The translations under genes were made by a program, and so were the position numbers. Below are positions 51,855 through 63,151 of a stretch of DNA of 64,000 nucleotides, piece after piece. Positions within the stretch are counted from its first letter, which is position 1. Each line of letters starts with the position of its first letter. Source of the stretch: Edaphobacter sp. 4G125 (GTDB lineage: Bacteria > Acidobacteriota > Terriglobia > Terriglobales > Acidobacteriaceae). The notes beneath the pieces are model-generated. The model was not told the origin of the DNA and ran no database searches. It saw only the letters and a list, made by a program, of their open reading frames with translations. The DNA is taken from the NCBI RefSeq assembly GCF_014274685.1, contig NZ_CP060393.1, positions 682,001-746,000 of the forward strand, read 5' to 3'.

Positions 51855-52772
51855 GTGAGTCCGCAACAAGGAACCGTAAGCAGGTTATGGCGGCGAAGAC
51901 CCTTTGCCGTTACGAAAGCGGGGCAGCTCTGGCGTCTGGTTCGAGAGAGCCATCAACAGCCTTTGCAGGGAGAATCGAAGCCTGTTTCTCTCGTGACTCC
52001 ACAAGAGCTGGGCATTACCTTCATAGGTCACTCTTCCTTCTTTCTCCAGATCGGCGGTCGAAACATATTGATCGACCCGGTCTTTGCCACCAATCTTGTG
52101 GTGCTGCGCCGCCAGCGTCGCCCCGGAGTTCTTCCCGAGCAGCTTCCTGCCATTGATTTGGTTCTGATTACCCATGCACACATGGATCACCTCAACATCG
52201 CTTCACTGCGAAAGGTGATCCGTGCCACGCGCCGTCTTAGAGGCCGTGGCCCCGAGGTTGTTGTTCCGCATGGTGTCGATGACCTCGTCTCTCAACTTGG
52301 CTTCCGCCATACCTACACCATGAAGTGGTGGCAGCAGATTGAAGCTGCTGGTCTTCGTATCACCATGACACCTTGTCGCCACTGGGGCGCGCGAATGTTT
52401 AATGACACCCACCGGGGCTATGGCGGCTACGTGCTTCAGAAGGACAGCCATTCGGTCTACCACTCTGGCGATACCGCCTACTTCAACGGCTTTGCCGAGA
52501 TCGGTAGCCGCCTGGCGCCTGCGGTCGCTCTTCTGCCGATTGGAGCTTACTTTCCGGACACTTACCGGACTGTTCACACCTCGCCGGAAGAGGCCGTGCG
52601 CGGATTCGTCGAGATGGGTTCACACTGGATGGTCCCCATGCACTATGGCACCTTCCGGCTGGGTCGCGAGCCGATGGACGAGCCGCTTCAACGCCTTCAG
52701 GCCGAAGCCGCTCGCCTCGGAATCAGCGATAAAATTCGCGTCTTAGCTGAGGGCGAAACTATGCACCTCTAG
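51855..52772 (+). CDS. MBL-fold metallohydrolase (UlaG / NAPE-PLD-like)
   Basis: A 305-residue zinc hydrolase. The metal motif HAHMDH (His107, His109, Asp111, His112) is intact, with later ligands in CRHWGARM and VYHSGDTAY. The pattern (GHSSFFLQIGGRNILIDPVF, then MTPCRHWGARMFNDTHRGYGGY) matches the NAPE-PLD-like branch. It starts with a GTG at 51855; GAGGGA lies about twelve bases upstream. No signal peptide. Substrate unknown. Confidence 0.86.
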   Translation: MSPQQGTVSRLWRRRPFAVTKAGQLWRLVRESHQQPLQGESKPVSLVTPQELGITFIGHSSFFLQIGGRNILIDPVFATNLVVLRRQRRPGVLPEQLPAIDLVLITHAHMDHLNIASLRKVIRATRRLRGRGPEVVVPHGVDDLVSQLGFRHTYTMKWWQQIEAAGLRITMTPCRHWGARMFNDTHRGYGGYVLQKDSHSVYHSGDTAYFNGFAEIGSRLAPAVALLPIGAYFPDTYRTVHTSPEEAVRGFVEMGSHWMVPMHYGTFRLGREPMDEPLQRLQAEAARLGISDKIRVLAEGETMHL

Positions 52773-52812
52773 CCCTCATAATCGTTCGAACGATGGAGTG
52801 CATCCAATCTCT

Positions 52813-53688
52813 ATGGCTACTCAAAAAGCTGCGGCAAACGCAAAGGCAAGTGGAACCTTTCAGCTTGGCGGCGATCTGCCCATCCATCGTCTCGGATTCG
52901 GAGCTATGCGCATCACCGGCAAAGGGATCTGGGGTGAACCGCAGGATCCGGAGAATGCGAAAAAGGTTCTTCGTCGAGCGGTCGAACTCGGTGTGAACTT
53001 TATCGATACGGCGGATTCCTATGGTCCGGAGGTCAGCGAGCGTCTCATCGGCGAGGCACTTGCGCCCTATGCGAAGGGAGTCGTCATCGCCACCAAGGCC
53101 GGTCTTACCCGCCAGGGACCTGATCGCTGGCTCCCTGTCGGTCGTCCCGAATACCTGCAGCAAGAGGTCGAGATGAGTCTGCGTCGACTCAAGGTCGAAC
53201 GTATCGATCTATGGCAGCTTCATCGCATCGACCCCAAAGTTCCAGTAGAGGAGTCGCTTGGAGTCATCAAGCAGCTTCAGGAGCAAGGTAAGATTCGCCA
53301 CGTTGGTCTCAGTGAGGTCAAGCCGCACGAGATCGATCAGGCTCGCAAGGTGATTGAGATCATCAGCGTGCAGAACCTCTACAATCTCTCCGACCGCAAA
53401 CACGAAGATGTGGTGAACTACTGCGAGAAAAACGACATCGCTTTTATCCCCTGGTTCCCCGTCGCAGCCGGTAAGCTGACGCAGCCCGGCGGAGCGCTCG
53501 CGGCCGCAGCAAAACGTCATAACGCTACCGTCTCTCAACTCTCGATCGCTTGGCTGCTCCACCGCTCGCCCGTCATCCTTCCAATTCCCGGAACTTCTTC
53601 GTTGGAGCACCTTGAAGAAAACATCGGCGCGGGTAACGTGAAGCTCAGCGCAGAGGAGTGGAAAGAGATCGAAGATGCCGCAAAGTAA
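52813..53688 (+). CDS. Aldo/keto reductase
   Basis: A 291-residue NADPH-dependent AKR. The catalytic residues are visible: Asp65 and Tyr70 in NFIDTADSYG, the lysine in VVIATKAGL and the histidine in LWQLHRID. The late cofactor loop is PIPGTSSLEHLEENI. I chose the ATG at 52813; the frame also contains a GTG at 52798 just after GGAG. Close relatives reduce small aldehydes and ketones. It starts 40 bases after the MBL gene and may be co-transcribed. Confidence 0.9.
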   Translation: MATQKAAANAKASGTFQLGGDLPIHRLGFGAMRITGKGIWGEPQDPENAKKVLRRAVELGVNFIDTADSYGPEVSERLIGEALAPYAKGVVIATKAGLTRQGPDRWLPVGRPEYLQQEVEMSLRRLKVERIDLWQLHRIDPKVPVEESLGVIKQLQEQGKIRHVGLSEVKPHEIDQARKVIEIISVQNLYNLSDRKHEDVVNYCEKNDIAFIPWFPVAAGKLTQPGGALAAAAKRHNATVSQLSIAWLLHRSPVILPIPGTSSLEHLEENIGAGNVKLSAEEWKEIEDAAK

Positions 53689-53725
53689 TTCTCGATACCT
53701 GCTTTGGCGTGCAGTGCGAATTCGA

Positions 53726-54355
53726 CTAGATCTCAGCTCGAAAGGTTTTGCCTAGTTCACGTCCGAGTCCAAAATAATGCCGGAAGTTATAGATCAGCGG
53801 CTGCCACCGATCAGGTGCAATGTAGTTGTCGTGCAGCACCAGGTCTTCCCGGACATGGACTCGAACCACTTTAACCTCAACAGCAGCAGCGCCGCCTAAT
53901 TCAATCAGACGTTCCTCTCCATCTAGAACGTGAATCTTCCGCAACTTTGCTTCCATCTGCACAGGGCACTCCTTCACGCGTGGGACTGAAACCATCTCCG
54001 ATGGCAGCGATGTAAAGAATCCCGCGGCAAATTTGTCAGGCTCGTATTGGAATTTTGCTCGCTTCTTCTCCGGAACCGGATTCAGGCCGGTGAGAGGAGC
54101 CAGACGCTCGACCTGCTCCCACATCTCCGGTGTCGGCAGATTAATCACGCAGTCGGATTGCCGCTCAAAATTCCGCAGCGTCTGAGTATCGTTCAGCAAT
54201 CCCAGCGTCACAGTCCATCCCAGTGCCCAGAAAGATGAGATCGGTGCCAGGTTTGCGGAACCGTCATCGTTCACTGTGCTGATGAGCGCGACTGGTGTCC
54301 CGAAGTACAGGATTTTAGGAGAGATTGTGACAAAGGGGAGTTCATGATTCGGCAT
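53726..54355 (-). CDS. Flavin reductase-like FMN-binding protein
   Basis: A 209-residue split-barrel flavoprotein. The family core is the segment TPVALISTVNDDGSANLAPI followed by SSFWALGWTVTLGL, then DCVINLPTP. Members reduce FMN for partner monooxygenases or act as oxidoreductases themselves. It starts five bases after the ArsR-type gene on the same strand, so the two form one transcript and the regulator probably controls it. Confidence 0.88.
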   Translation of the reverse strand: MPNHELPFVTISPKILYFGTPVALISTVNDDGSANLAPISSFWALGWTVTLGLLNDTQTLRNFERQSDCVINLPTPEMWEQVERLAPLTGLNPVPEKKRAKFQYEPDKFAAGFFTSLPSEMVSVPRVKECPVQMEAKLRKIHVLDGEERLIELGGAAAVEVKVVRVHVREDLVLHDNYIAPDRWQPLIYNFRHYFGLGRELGKTFRAEI

Positions 54356-54360
54356 TGCGC

Positions 54361-55089
54361 CTATCTCCTGTCGGAGGAACGATTACCCACGCGCAGGATG
54401 GTTTCCTCAGAACCGTTTTGTAGGAACAATGGCTCAAGGTTCCGTACCCCAAGCGCGGTAAGGCGCACGGCGCGGCTACTGCCTTCCTGAACGATCCAGC
54501 GTGAGGAAAGCAATCTCTGACAGATTGCCTCGCCCAGCGCGCCTGCAACGTGATCGCGCCTCTCTGTCCAGTCCAGGCATCGGCGCACAAGGACCCTGCG
54601 ACCGGTCCGAAGTTGCTGTACGTTAATCTTCCAGCTTTCAAAGAACTCTTCTCCGGCAGAGGTCACCTCAAAATCGTTTTCCTGAGTCCGCGTGAGCCAC
54701 TTTTTCTCTTCGAGAACTCCGGTCAGCTTTACCGCCAGAAAACCGGCAAGGTGGTCGTAACAGGTTCGCGCATATCGAATAGGATCGTGGTTTCGCGCAG
54801 GTTTCTGATTTGGCGCCAGTGCAATACAGCCCAGGGCTTCCATGGCGTGAGCCACTTCTGGCGAGGCAATGCGGTAATAACGATGGCGCCCCTGCGCATC
54901 GACCGACACCAGATTGCCATGGAGCAACTGGGCCAGATGCATACTCGCTGACTGGGCCGAGATATTCGCAGCCTTGGCCAGTTCGCCTGCTGAAAATGCT
55001 CGCCCTTCCAGAAGAGCCGATAACATCGCCGCTCGTGATGGGTCGGCAAGCAGAGCCGCAATCGACGCAATCGAATACTTTTCGTTCAC
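54361..55089 (-). CDS. ArsR-type regulator with a long C-terminal domain
   Basis: A 242-residue regulator. Residues 5-90 form an ArsR winged helix (LADPSRAAMLSALLEGRAFS, AANISAQSASMHLAQL). About 150 further residues include two conserved helices with CYDHLAGFLAVKLTG, seen in a group of ArsR-like regulators that sit next to flavin reductases or transporters. That region may bind a small ligand. A strong inverted repeat 32-53 bases before the start (55121-55142) is a plausible autoregulatory operator. Confidence 0.87.
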   Translation of the reverse strand: MNEKYSIASIAALLADPSRAAMLSALLEGRAFSAGELAKAANISAQSASMHLAQLLHGNLVSVDAQGRHRYYRIASPEVAHAMEALGCIALAPNQKPARNHDPIRYARTCYDHLAGFLAVKLTGVLEEKKWLTRTQENDFEVTSAGEEFFESWKINVQQLRTGRRVLVRRCLDWTERRDHVAGALGEAICQRLLSSRWIVQEGSSRAVRLTALGVRNLEPLFLQNGSEETILRVGNRSSDRR

Positions 55090-55120
55090 CCTTAAAGCCT
55101 ATCGCTCTGTCGGCCAACGA

Positions 55121-55142
55121 TATTTCAGAATTGATTGAAATA
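55121..55142 (-). promoter_or_regulatory. Candidate ArsR operator
   Basis: TATTTCA and TGAAATA are perfect seven-base arms around GAATTGAT, a 22-base dyad of the size and AT-rich kind ArsR proteins bind. Confidence 0.5.
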
Positions 55143-55155
55143 AAGCCGCTCGACA

Positions 55156-57757
<2,602 letters not shown>

Positions 57758-57793
57758 CTATCCAGCATAGCGAAAACAGATTTACTGCTGGAT

Positions 57794-58132
57794 TTATTGC
57801 GCATGCGTTTCGAGACGGGCCAGATGAACACGTCCCCAGGCGCAGATCTGTTCCAATACCGGAAGCAGGGTCATGCCGTAATCAGAGATGGAATAGAGCA
57901 CGTGGCGTCCGCCCTGTTCTTCGGTCCGCACCAGGATGCCATCGCGTACCAGCTCCTGTAGGTGCCGGATCAGCATCCGCTCCGTGATCTGAGGAATGCT
58001 TCGTCCTAGCTCGGCGGTGCGCATCGGTCCATCCAGGAGTCGCCAAAGGATAGTGCCCTTCCAGCGGCCATCGATCACCGAGAGCATGGCATCGATCGGG
58101 CACGGAGAGATCTCTTTTTTGGATACCGGCAT
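57794..58132 (-). CDS. HxlR-family transcriptional regulator
   Basis: A 112-residue winged-helix protein. The HxlR hallmarks are CPIDAMLSVIDGRWKGTILW followed by LLDGPMRTAELGRSIPQITERM, and a C-terminal segment ending LLPVLEQICAWGRVHLA. The single cysteine near the N-terminus (SPCPIDA) matches the redox- or electrophile-sensing Cys of YodB/HypR-like members. It is divergent from a DUF1772 gene, and a perfect palindrome lies between, 20 bases before its own start codon. Confidence 0.92.
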   Translation of the reverse strand: MPVSKKEISPCPIDAMLSVIDGRWKGTILWRLLDGPMRTAELGRSIPQITERMLIRHLQELVRDGILVRTEEQGGRHVLYSISDYGMTLLPVLEQICAWGRVHLARLETHAQ

Positions 58133-58152
58133 CTGTTCCTATCCCTTCTACA

Positions 58153-58164
58153 GACAAATTTGTC
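58153..58164. promoter_or_regulatory. HxlR operator candidate
   Basis: GACAAATTTGTC is a perfect 12-base palindrome in the 105 bases between the divergent HxlR and DUF1772 genes. It is well placed to control both. Confidence 0.65.
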
Positions 58165-58237
58165 AGCCTGTCTTTATGCGTCATCTTGCACAGGCCGCGA
58201 CTCTCAAGAGAGAACACATTCCAGGAGGCTTGATGTT

Positions 58238-58687
58238 ATGCATCTTCTCGACATCTTCACTATTGTCTTCGCCGGATTGCTGGCCGGCAACGAGCTGACC
58301 GTATCGCTCTTTATCAATCCCGTGATGCGAAAGCTGGACGCAACCGCCCAGACGCGCGCCCAGAGCCTCTTTGCGGGCCTGCTGGGCTGGGTGATGCCAT
58401 TCTGGTATATCCTCTGCCTCGTTCTCTTCGCGGCAGAGACCTTTGTTCATCGCGGTCGAGCAGTATTTTCCCTTTTGTTGGCGGCGACGATTCTCTGGGT
58501 CTTCATCATCGTCATGTCGATCTTTGCATTGGTTCCCATCGCTAAGCGCATTGCTGCGCTCAGAGAAGACGCTCCGCTTGAGAGATGGCTTCCAGAGAGC
58601 ACGCGGTGGGAGCGCCTGCATCGTGTACGCATCGCCTTAGTGCTGGTTTCGTGGATTCTGGTGATCTACTCCCTGCTAGTTTCCTAG
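58238..58687 (+). CDS. DUF1772 membrane protein
   Basis: A 149-residue inner-membrane protein with four helices. The start is the ATG at 58238, nine bases after AGGAGG; upstream codons are not family-like. DUF1772 traits are the early GLLAGNELTVSLFINP and the late WERLHRVRIALVLVSWILV. The family is often found next to HxlR or other regulators and has no proven function. Confidence 0.88.
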   Translation: MHLLDIFTIVFAGLLAGNELTVSLFINPVMRKLDATAQTRAQSLFAGLLGWVMPFWYILCLVLFAAETFVHRGRAVFSLLLAATILWVFIIVMSIFALVPIAKRIAALREDAPLERWLPESTRWERLHRVRIALVLVSWILVIYSLLVS

Positions 58688-58711
58688 CCGCCGCGATATG
58701 CTGGAATCCTC

Positions 58712-59782
58712 ATGGACCCTGTCACGCACTTTATGACCGGCGCTGTTCTCTCCCGTGCCGGATTCAATCGGAAGGCTGCATATGCAACGCTGGCCATGAC
58801 GCTCGCCGCCGAAGCTCCCGATCTGGATGTCCTCTGGGGGGGCAAAGGACCGGTTGCAGCATTTGAGCATCATCGTGGGTGGACCCACACGCTGGTGGGT
58901 ATTCCCTTTGAAGCCGCGGTCGTGGTGGGCGTCATCTGGGGCGGCCACAGGCTACTTCGGCGATGGCGTTCGTCGCGTGGGGCCGCTGTCGGGCGGGCAT
59001 CGAACCTTGCGCCTGTTCGCTGGGGGCTGCTATACCTCTTTTCCGTTATCGCTCTGCTTTCGCACATTCTGCTCGACTGGACCAACAACTATGGTGTGCG
59101 TCTGTTCTTCCCCTTCAATCCGCGTTGGTATGCAGGTTCATTCGTCTTCATCATCGAACCAGTCATCCTTCTTCTTCTGCTGATTGCACTGGTGGCTCCG
59201 GCGCTATTCGGACTGGTCAGTAGTGAGGTGGGGGTTCGTCGCAGACCTTATCGGGGACGAGGATGGGCGATCGCAGCTCTTGTCGGCATCGTCGCGTTCT
59301 GGGGTTGGCGAGTCATCGAGCGCCAGAAGGCCATCGAACTGACCCGTGAAGCTACTACCGATCCAATCGTGCGGATTACGGCCGATCCTTATCCCATCAA
59401 TCCGTTCCTCTGGCAGACATTGGTTGAGACGCCTCTCATGTATCAGGTCTCGACGGTCAACCTGTTCAACGGTGAGATTCGCTCCTCGCCCGAGGCCGAT
59501 GTCTTCCGTAAGCCACCCACGACGCTTTCCACCCTCGTGGCCAAGCGAAGCTGGTTTGGCCGGATCTATCTGGATTGGTCGCAGTATCCGTTGGTGAACG
59601 ATATGGGGGCCGATTCCGATGGCATGACGACGGTCCTCTTCCGCGATCTTCGCTTCGTCTACAACACGCCCATCTTTGGCCGCGACCTTGACCGCAGGCA
59701 GACACCTCTCTCCGGGACGGTGATCGTCAACGACGATCGTAGGGTCGAACGCATGGAGATGGATGGAAAGGTCCAGCAGTAG
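58712..59782 (+). CDS. Membrane-bound YdjM-like metal-dependent hydrolase
   Basis: A 356-residue protein opening MDPVTHFMTGAVLSRAGF, then APDLDVLWGGKGPVAAFEHHRGWTHT; the His and Asp words (THF, PDLD, HHRGWTH) form the putative metal site of the YdjM/DUF457 group. Five or six transmembrane helices lie in the first 210 residues, and the last 140 residues form a soluble beta-rich domain with YPINPFLWQTLVETP. Function unknown. It starts 24 bases after DUF1772. Confidence 0.82.
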   Translation: MDPVTHFMTGAVLSRAGFNRKAAYATLAMTLAAEAPDLDVLWGGKGPVAAFEHHRGWTHTLVGIPFEAAVVVGVIWGGHRLLRRWRSSRGAAVGRASNLAPVRWGLLYLFSVIALLSHILLDWTNNYGVRLFFPFNPRWYAGSFVFIIEPVILLLLLIALVAPALFGLVSSEVGVRRRPYRGRGWAIAALVGIVAFWGWRVIERQKAIELTREATTDPIVRITADPYPINPFLWQTLVETPLMYQVSTVNLFNGEIRSSPEADVFRKPPTTLSTLVAKRSWFGRIYLDWSQYPLVNDMGADSDGMTTVLFRDLRFVYNTPIFGRDLDRRQTPLSGTVIVNDDRRVERMEMDGKVQQ

Positions 59783-59845
59783 CTTTTGTGAGCAGCTATA
59801 CGCATCTGGGCCTTCGCTCGGCTAAAATGAGAGACCGAGGTTTTT

Positions 59846-60397
59846 ATGAGCGCCTACTTTGCACTTTTCATCGCCATCCTGAGCCGGATTCTGCCCCATA
59901 TGTTCCTGACCACCAGCGTGGGCTTTACCGCTGTCGGTGGTGGACTGCTCTATTTTGGTGCGCGGCGCGGTCGCTGGCATACCGTAGCTGCGGTGCTTGC
60001 GCTGATGGTGACGGACTACTACCTCACCACCTCTGTCTATAACTACCCCTTCCATGTCAGCGCATATCTCGCCACATGGGTGTGGTATGCGGCGGTGATC
60101 CTGCTTGGCCACCAGGCGCTGGCTGGCAAGTCGACGTTCCTCCGCGTCGCCGGAGCAGTGTTGGCAACCTCGACCTCATTCTTCCTACTGAGCAACTTTG
60201 CAGTCTGGGCAGGTAGCATGATGTATCCACACACAGCGGCTGGACTCGGCGCCTGCTACGTTGCAGGAATTCCGTTCTATGCCAATGACCTGATGTCGAC
60301 CGCGATCACGGCAGGTGCGTTCTTTGGACTTCCTGCCCTGGCCCGCGATATCGCTGCCACGGTTCGTGAAGGACTTCATAGCCAGCGACCAGCGTAA
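59846..60397 (+). CDS. DUF6580-like membrane protein
   Basis: A 183-residue inner-membrane protein with five or six helices and family words FGARRGRWHTVAAVLALMVT DYYLTT and LLSNFAVWAGSMMYPHTAAG, which match the DUF6580/putative transport group (energy-coupling-factor S-component-like). Substrate unknown. A strong terminator lies right behind it. Confidence 0.82.
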   Translation: MSAYFALFIAILSRILPHMFLTTSVGFTAVGGGLLYFGARRGRWHTVAAVLALMVTDYYLTTSVYNYPFHVSAYLATWVWYAAVILLGHQALAGKSTFLRVAGAVLATSTSFFLLSNFAVWAGSMMYPHTAAGLGACYVAGIPFYANDLMSTAITAGAFFGLPALARDIAATVREGLHSQRPA

Positions 60398-60417
60398 TCT
60401 TCTAGAGAGATTAATGG

Positions 60418-60444
60418 GGGCTGTGGCGATTGCCACAGCCCTTT
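60418..60444 (+). terminator. Intrinsic terminator after the DUF6580 gene
   Basis: GGGCTGTGGC and GCCACAGCCC, perfect ten-base arms around GATT, followed by TTTGTTCTT. Confidence 0.85.
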
Positions 60445-60926
60445 GTTCTTGGAGGAAGTCGGTCATGTCCCCCCCCCCCCCCCATTTTGGCGCAAAGTAT
60501 TCTATCGATTTGACTTAGCCCTGGACTTCTATGCCAAAGGTTCTCTCGATCGGTGCATAAGAAAAGCTCCGAATCATCCGGAGCCTATTTCTAAGGACCT
60601 GCTACTTCTGCTTAATTCTTTCTATTTCTATTGTAGCGAATGCAGACGGGACAATTTGCAGTTGAGATCTATTTCGAAATGAGTAACTTAGCCCGATTTT
60701 GGGCTTGACAAGGGTTTCGTCCTGGGAACCTCTCGAATGACACGAGTGGGGAGAAGCAAAGGTTGTCTCGTCGGCCAGCAAGAATTTCTGGCGGTCGGGA
60801 ATTTTCTGCCCGAGGTCTCATGACTTCATAAACTGGAACCCACAGACAGCCAATGACTTGCAGTTTCAGTAACTTGGAACCGAACGTGCTTTTTGCCATG
60901 GAAGGAAGCGTCTCTGGAGGCACGTC
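60445..60926. other. Intergenic region with a C15 tract and a hairpin
   Basis: A run of 15 C (60469-60483) lies just after GGAGG-N9-ATG (ATG at 60465), a 17-codon frame MSPPPPHFGAKYSIDLT. Further on, GCTCCG and CGGAGC (about 60565-60584) make a hairpin. Otherwise no gene is seen; a long minus frame (60669-61364) is a shadow of the next gene. The C run could be an assembly artefact. Confidence 0.5.
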
Positions 60927-61781
60927 ATGGAAGATTCCCTTATGACTGGGGCTGCGCCGATTGCGAAGCGCGTGGCCCCTTATATCGTTGCATTGGTTAT
61001 CGCGGGAACAGGCATTGGCTACGCGGTACATGAGCACCACAGCGCGCAGAGTTTGGCAGCACAAGCGCAAACCCTGGAAGCACAGAATAGTCAGGTAACC
61101 GCCCAACTCAGCGCCACGAAGGGCCAGATGGATGCGCTTACCGCAAAGGTAAATGCGCTTGCCGTAAGCAACGAAGCAAAGGCTGCACCTTCCGTCGCGG
61201 CAACGACCGGCCGTCCTCGTGCAGCTCATACTGCCAGTGCCCAGGACGTCCGCTTCAAAAAGCTGCAATCGCAGCTCGATGCCCAAGGCAAGGAGATCGA
61301 GGATACCCGCAATAATCTGGCCAGCACGAGCACGGAGCTGACCGGATCGATTGCGCGCACCCATGATGAGCTTGTCGTGCTGGAGAAGAAGGGCGAGCGC
61401 AATTACTCTGAGTTTGATCTCCAGAAATCCAAGCAGTTCCAGCGCGAAGGCCCGCTTAGCATCAGCCTAAGAAAGGCGAACACCAAGCACCAGTATGCCG
61501 ATCTGCAGTTAATGGTGGACGATCGCAACCTGTCTCAGAAGCATGTCAATCTCTACCAGCCCGTGATGTTCTATCAGCCCGACAGCCAGCGCCCAGTTGA
61601 GATCATTATCAATAGCATCACCAAGGATCATGTCCACGGATATGTCAGCTCGCCAAAGTATTTGCAGTCGGATCTGACTGCGATGGCCAATGGAGGCAAT
61701 AACTCTGCGCCAGCCACGAACCAGGCTGCGAACTCGAACGCGCAGCCTTCATCCCGGCAAAGACTCCCTCTGCCCCGATAG
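60927..61781 (+). CDS. Membrane-anchored coiled-coil protein, unknown function
   Basis: A 284-residue protein starting at an ATG with GGAGG seven bases upstream. One transmembrane helix (about 16-35) is followed by a long coiled coil (residues 40-150, rich in QAQTLEAQNSQVTAQLSATK heptads, with an Ala/Pro break) and a beta-rich C-terminal domain (LQLMVDDRNLSQKHVNLYQP VMFYQPD). The tail is Asn/Gln/Pro-rich. It probably projects into the periplasm as a spacer or scaffold. I do not recognise a named family. Confidence 0.8.
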   Translation: MEDSLMTGAAPIAKRVAPYIVALVIAGTGIGYAVHEHHSAQSLAAQAQTLEAQNSQVTAQLSATKGQMDALTAKVNALAVSNEAKAAPSVAATTGRPRAAHTASAQDVRFKKLQSQLDAQGKEIEDTRNNLASTSTELTGSIARTHDELVVLEKKGERNYSEFDLQKSKQFQREGPLSISLRKANTKHQYADLQLMVDDRNLSQKHVNLYQPVMFYQPDSQRPVEIIINSITKDHVHGYVSSPKYLQSDLTAMANGGNNSAPATNQAANSNAQPSSRQRLPLPR

Positions 61782-61839
61782 TGCACTAATCGTCAGTAGT
61801 GAAGAACTGTCTCCTAGCGGCGGCAGACTGGTGTTCGGG

Positions 61840-61879
61840 GCAATGAAAAGCCTCAGTTTTTACTGAGGCTTTTCATTGC
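61840..61879. terminator. Long bidirectional terminator
   Basis: Perfect 17-base arms GCAATGAAAAGCCTCAG and CTGAGGCTTTTCATTGC around a six-base loop (TTTTTA), between the coiled-coil gene and the convergent DedA gene. The A and T runs in the arms (AAAAG/CTTTT) allow termination in both directions. Confidence 0.9.
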
Positions 61880-61944
61880 TCTTCTGTTCACATCGTGAGT
61901 GCAGTGGTATCTGAGCGATGTTTCTGTTCGACTCTCTTGAGGCC

Positions 61945-62607
61945 TTAGTCGGGAATATCGTTTTCTTCTTCGATTGGAAGCGGGACGCCTTTACGCCGGT
62001 CGAAGATCTTGCGGGTGACCCAGATGGCAATCAGGCCGACCATGATGCCGGCGACGATCAGGACATATCCCAGGTGATCGTGCATGGCCGCGCTGATCGT
62101 GCTGACGATCTTGGGGCCGTACAGGATGGTGATGATGCCCCAGACCATGAAGCGGAGGAACTTGCCAAGCAGGATGGCACAGAAGAACCAGACGGTCTTC
62201 ATTTCGAAGACACCGGCGGCGAACTCGAAGAGCTTAACCGGCATCGGCGGAGGCATCATGGCCGGAATCATGATGGCCAGGAATTCTTGGCGTTCGAAGC
62301 GGTCGCGAAGCTCCTCATAACGTTGGCGGTTGATCCGCTTGAGCAGGAAGAGCTCCCCTCCGGCTCGTCCCAGGAAGAAAGGCAACAAACTGCCGATGGC
62401 AGAACCCAGTGCTGCCATAAAGCAGTAAAGAACAACGCGAGCATGGTCGTGGGCGATGTAGTCGATGACCAGCGCATCGATCGGCATCGGGATTGCGGCG
62501 GAATCGATGATTGAGATCGCACCGATGCCCCAGGCGCCGAATGGGGCCATGGCTGCCAGCATGGCAGCGTTCCACTTATGAAAGAGAGCAACCGGGGAGA
62601 TCTTCAC
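61945..62607 (-). CDS. DedA/VTT-family membrane protein
   Basis: A 220-residue inner-membrane protein of the DedA/SNARE-associated (VTT) fold. Traits are the re-entrant loop segment DSAAIPMPIDALVIDYIAHD, ALGSAIGSLLPFFLGRAGGE and MIPAMMPPPMPVKLFEFAAG. DedA proteins support lipid-carrier recycling and proton-dependent transport. It is convergent with the coiled-coil gene and starts nine bases after the mogA/moaB stop on the same strand, so they are likely co-transcribed. Confidence 0.9.
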   Translation of the reverse strand: MKISPVALFHKWNAAMLAAMAPFGAWGIGAISIIDSAAIPMPIDALVIDYIAHDHARVVLYCFMAALGSAIGSLLPFFLGRAGGELFLLKRINRQRYEELRDRFERQEFLAIMIPAMMPPPMPVKLFEFAAGVFEMKTVWFFCAILLGKFLRFMVWGIITILYGPKIVSTISAAMHDHLGYVLIVAGIMVGLIAIWVTRKIFDRRKGVPLPIEEENDIPD

Positions 62608-62616
62608 GGGATTCTT

Positions 62617-63138
62617 CTATTTTACCTGTGATGCCTGGGTATGGTCGTGCGCGGTCCGTCCATTGAGGAGATCGAGCGCATGAGGCAGCAGCGGCAGGAT
62701 GGCTTCGAGAGAGCTCTGCGCTCCGGCAGGACTTCCCGGGAGATTGACGATCAGGGTGCTGCCTCGCGTACCGCAAACGGCACGGCTTAGAGCTGCCAAA
62801 GGAGTCTGTTTGGCTCCCTCGGCCCGCATCCGCTCTGCCAGCCCTTCAATAATGCGGTCGCAGACCAGGCGGGTGGCCTCCGGAGTCACATCGCGGGCTG
62901 TAAGCCCCGTGCCTCCCGTCGTGACGATCAGGTTGGCTCCTTCCGCAGCTTTTTGCAGGGCTTTGGAGATGGTTTCGACTTCATCCGGTACGATCCCCCG
63001 TTCGATGGCTGCAATTCCGGCCCGTTCCAGCAAATCGAGGACAGCAGGGCCGGAGAGATCTTTCTGAGTGCCTTGAAAGCATCGGTCACTGACGGTGAGA
63101 ACCAGCGCCTTCGTCTCCGGGGAGAATCCTGTGCTCAT
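62617..63138 (-). CDS. moaB: Molybdenum cofactor biosynthesis protein, MogA/MoaB fold
   Basis: A 173-residue MoCF-fold protein. The family words are [20 protein letters not shown] (N-terminal) and [20 protein letters not shown], the molybdopterin-binding loop. MogA adenylates molybdopterin before MoeA inserts molybdate; MoaB is a close relative of less certain role. No other cofactor gene is nearby. The ATG at 63138 leads a possible two-gene transcript with the DedA gene. Confidence 0.9.
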   Translation of the reverse strand: MSTGFSPETKALVLTVSDRCFQGTQKDLSGPAVLDLLERAGIAAIERGIVPDEVETISKALQKAAEGANLIVTTGGTGLTARDVTPEATRLVCDRIIEGLAERMRAEGAKQTPLAALSRAVCGTRGSTLIVNLPGSPAGAQSSLEAILPLLPHALDLLNGRTAHDHTQASQVK

Positions 63139-63151
63139 CCAGCCAGTCTAG

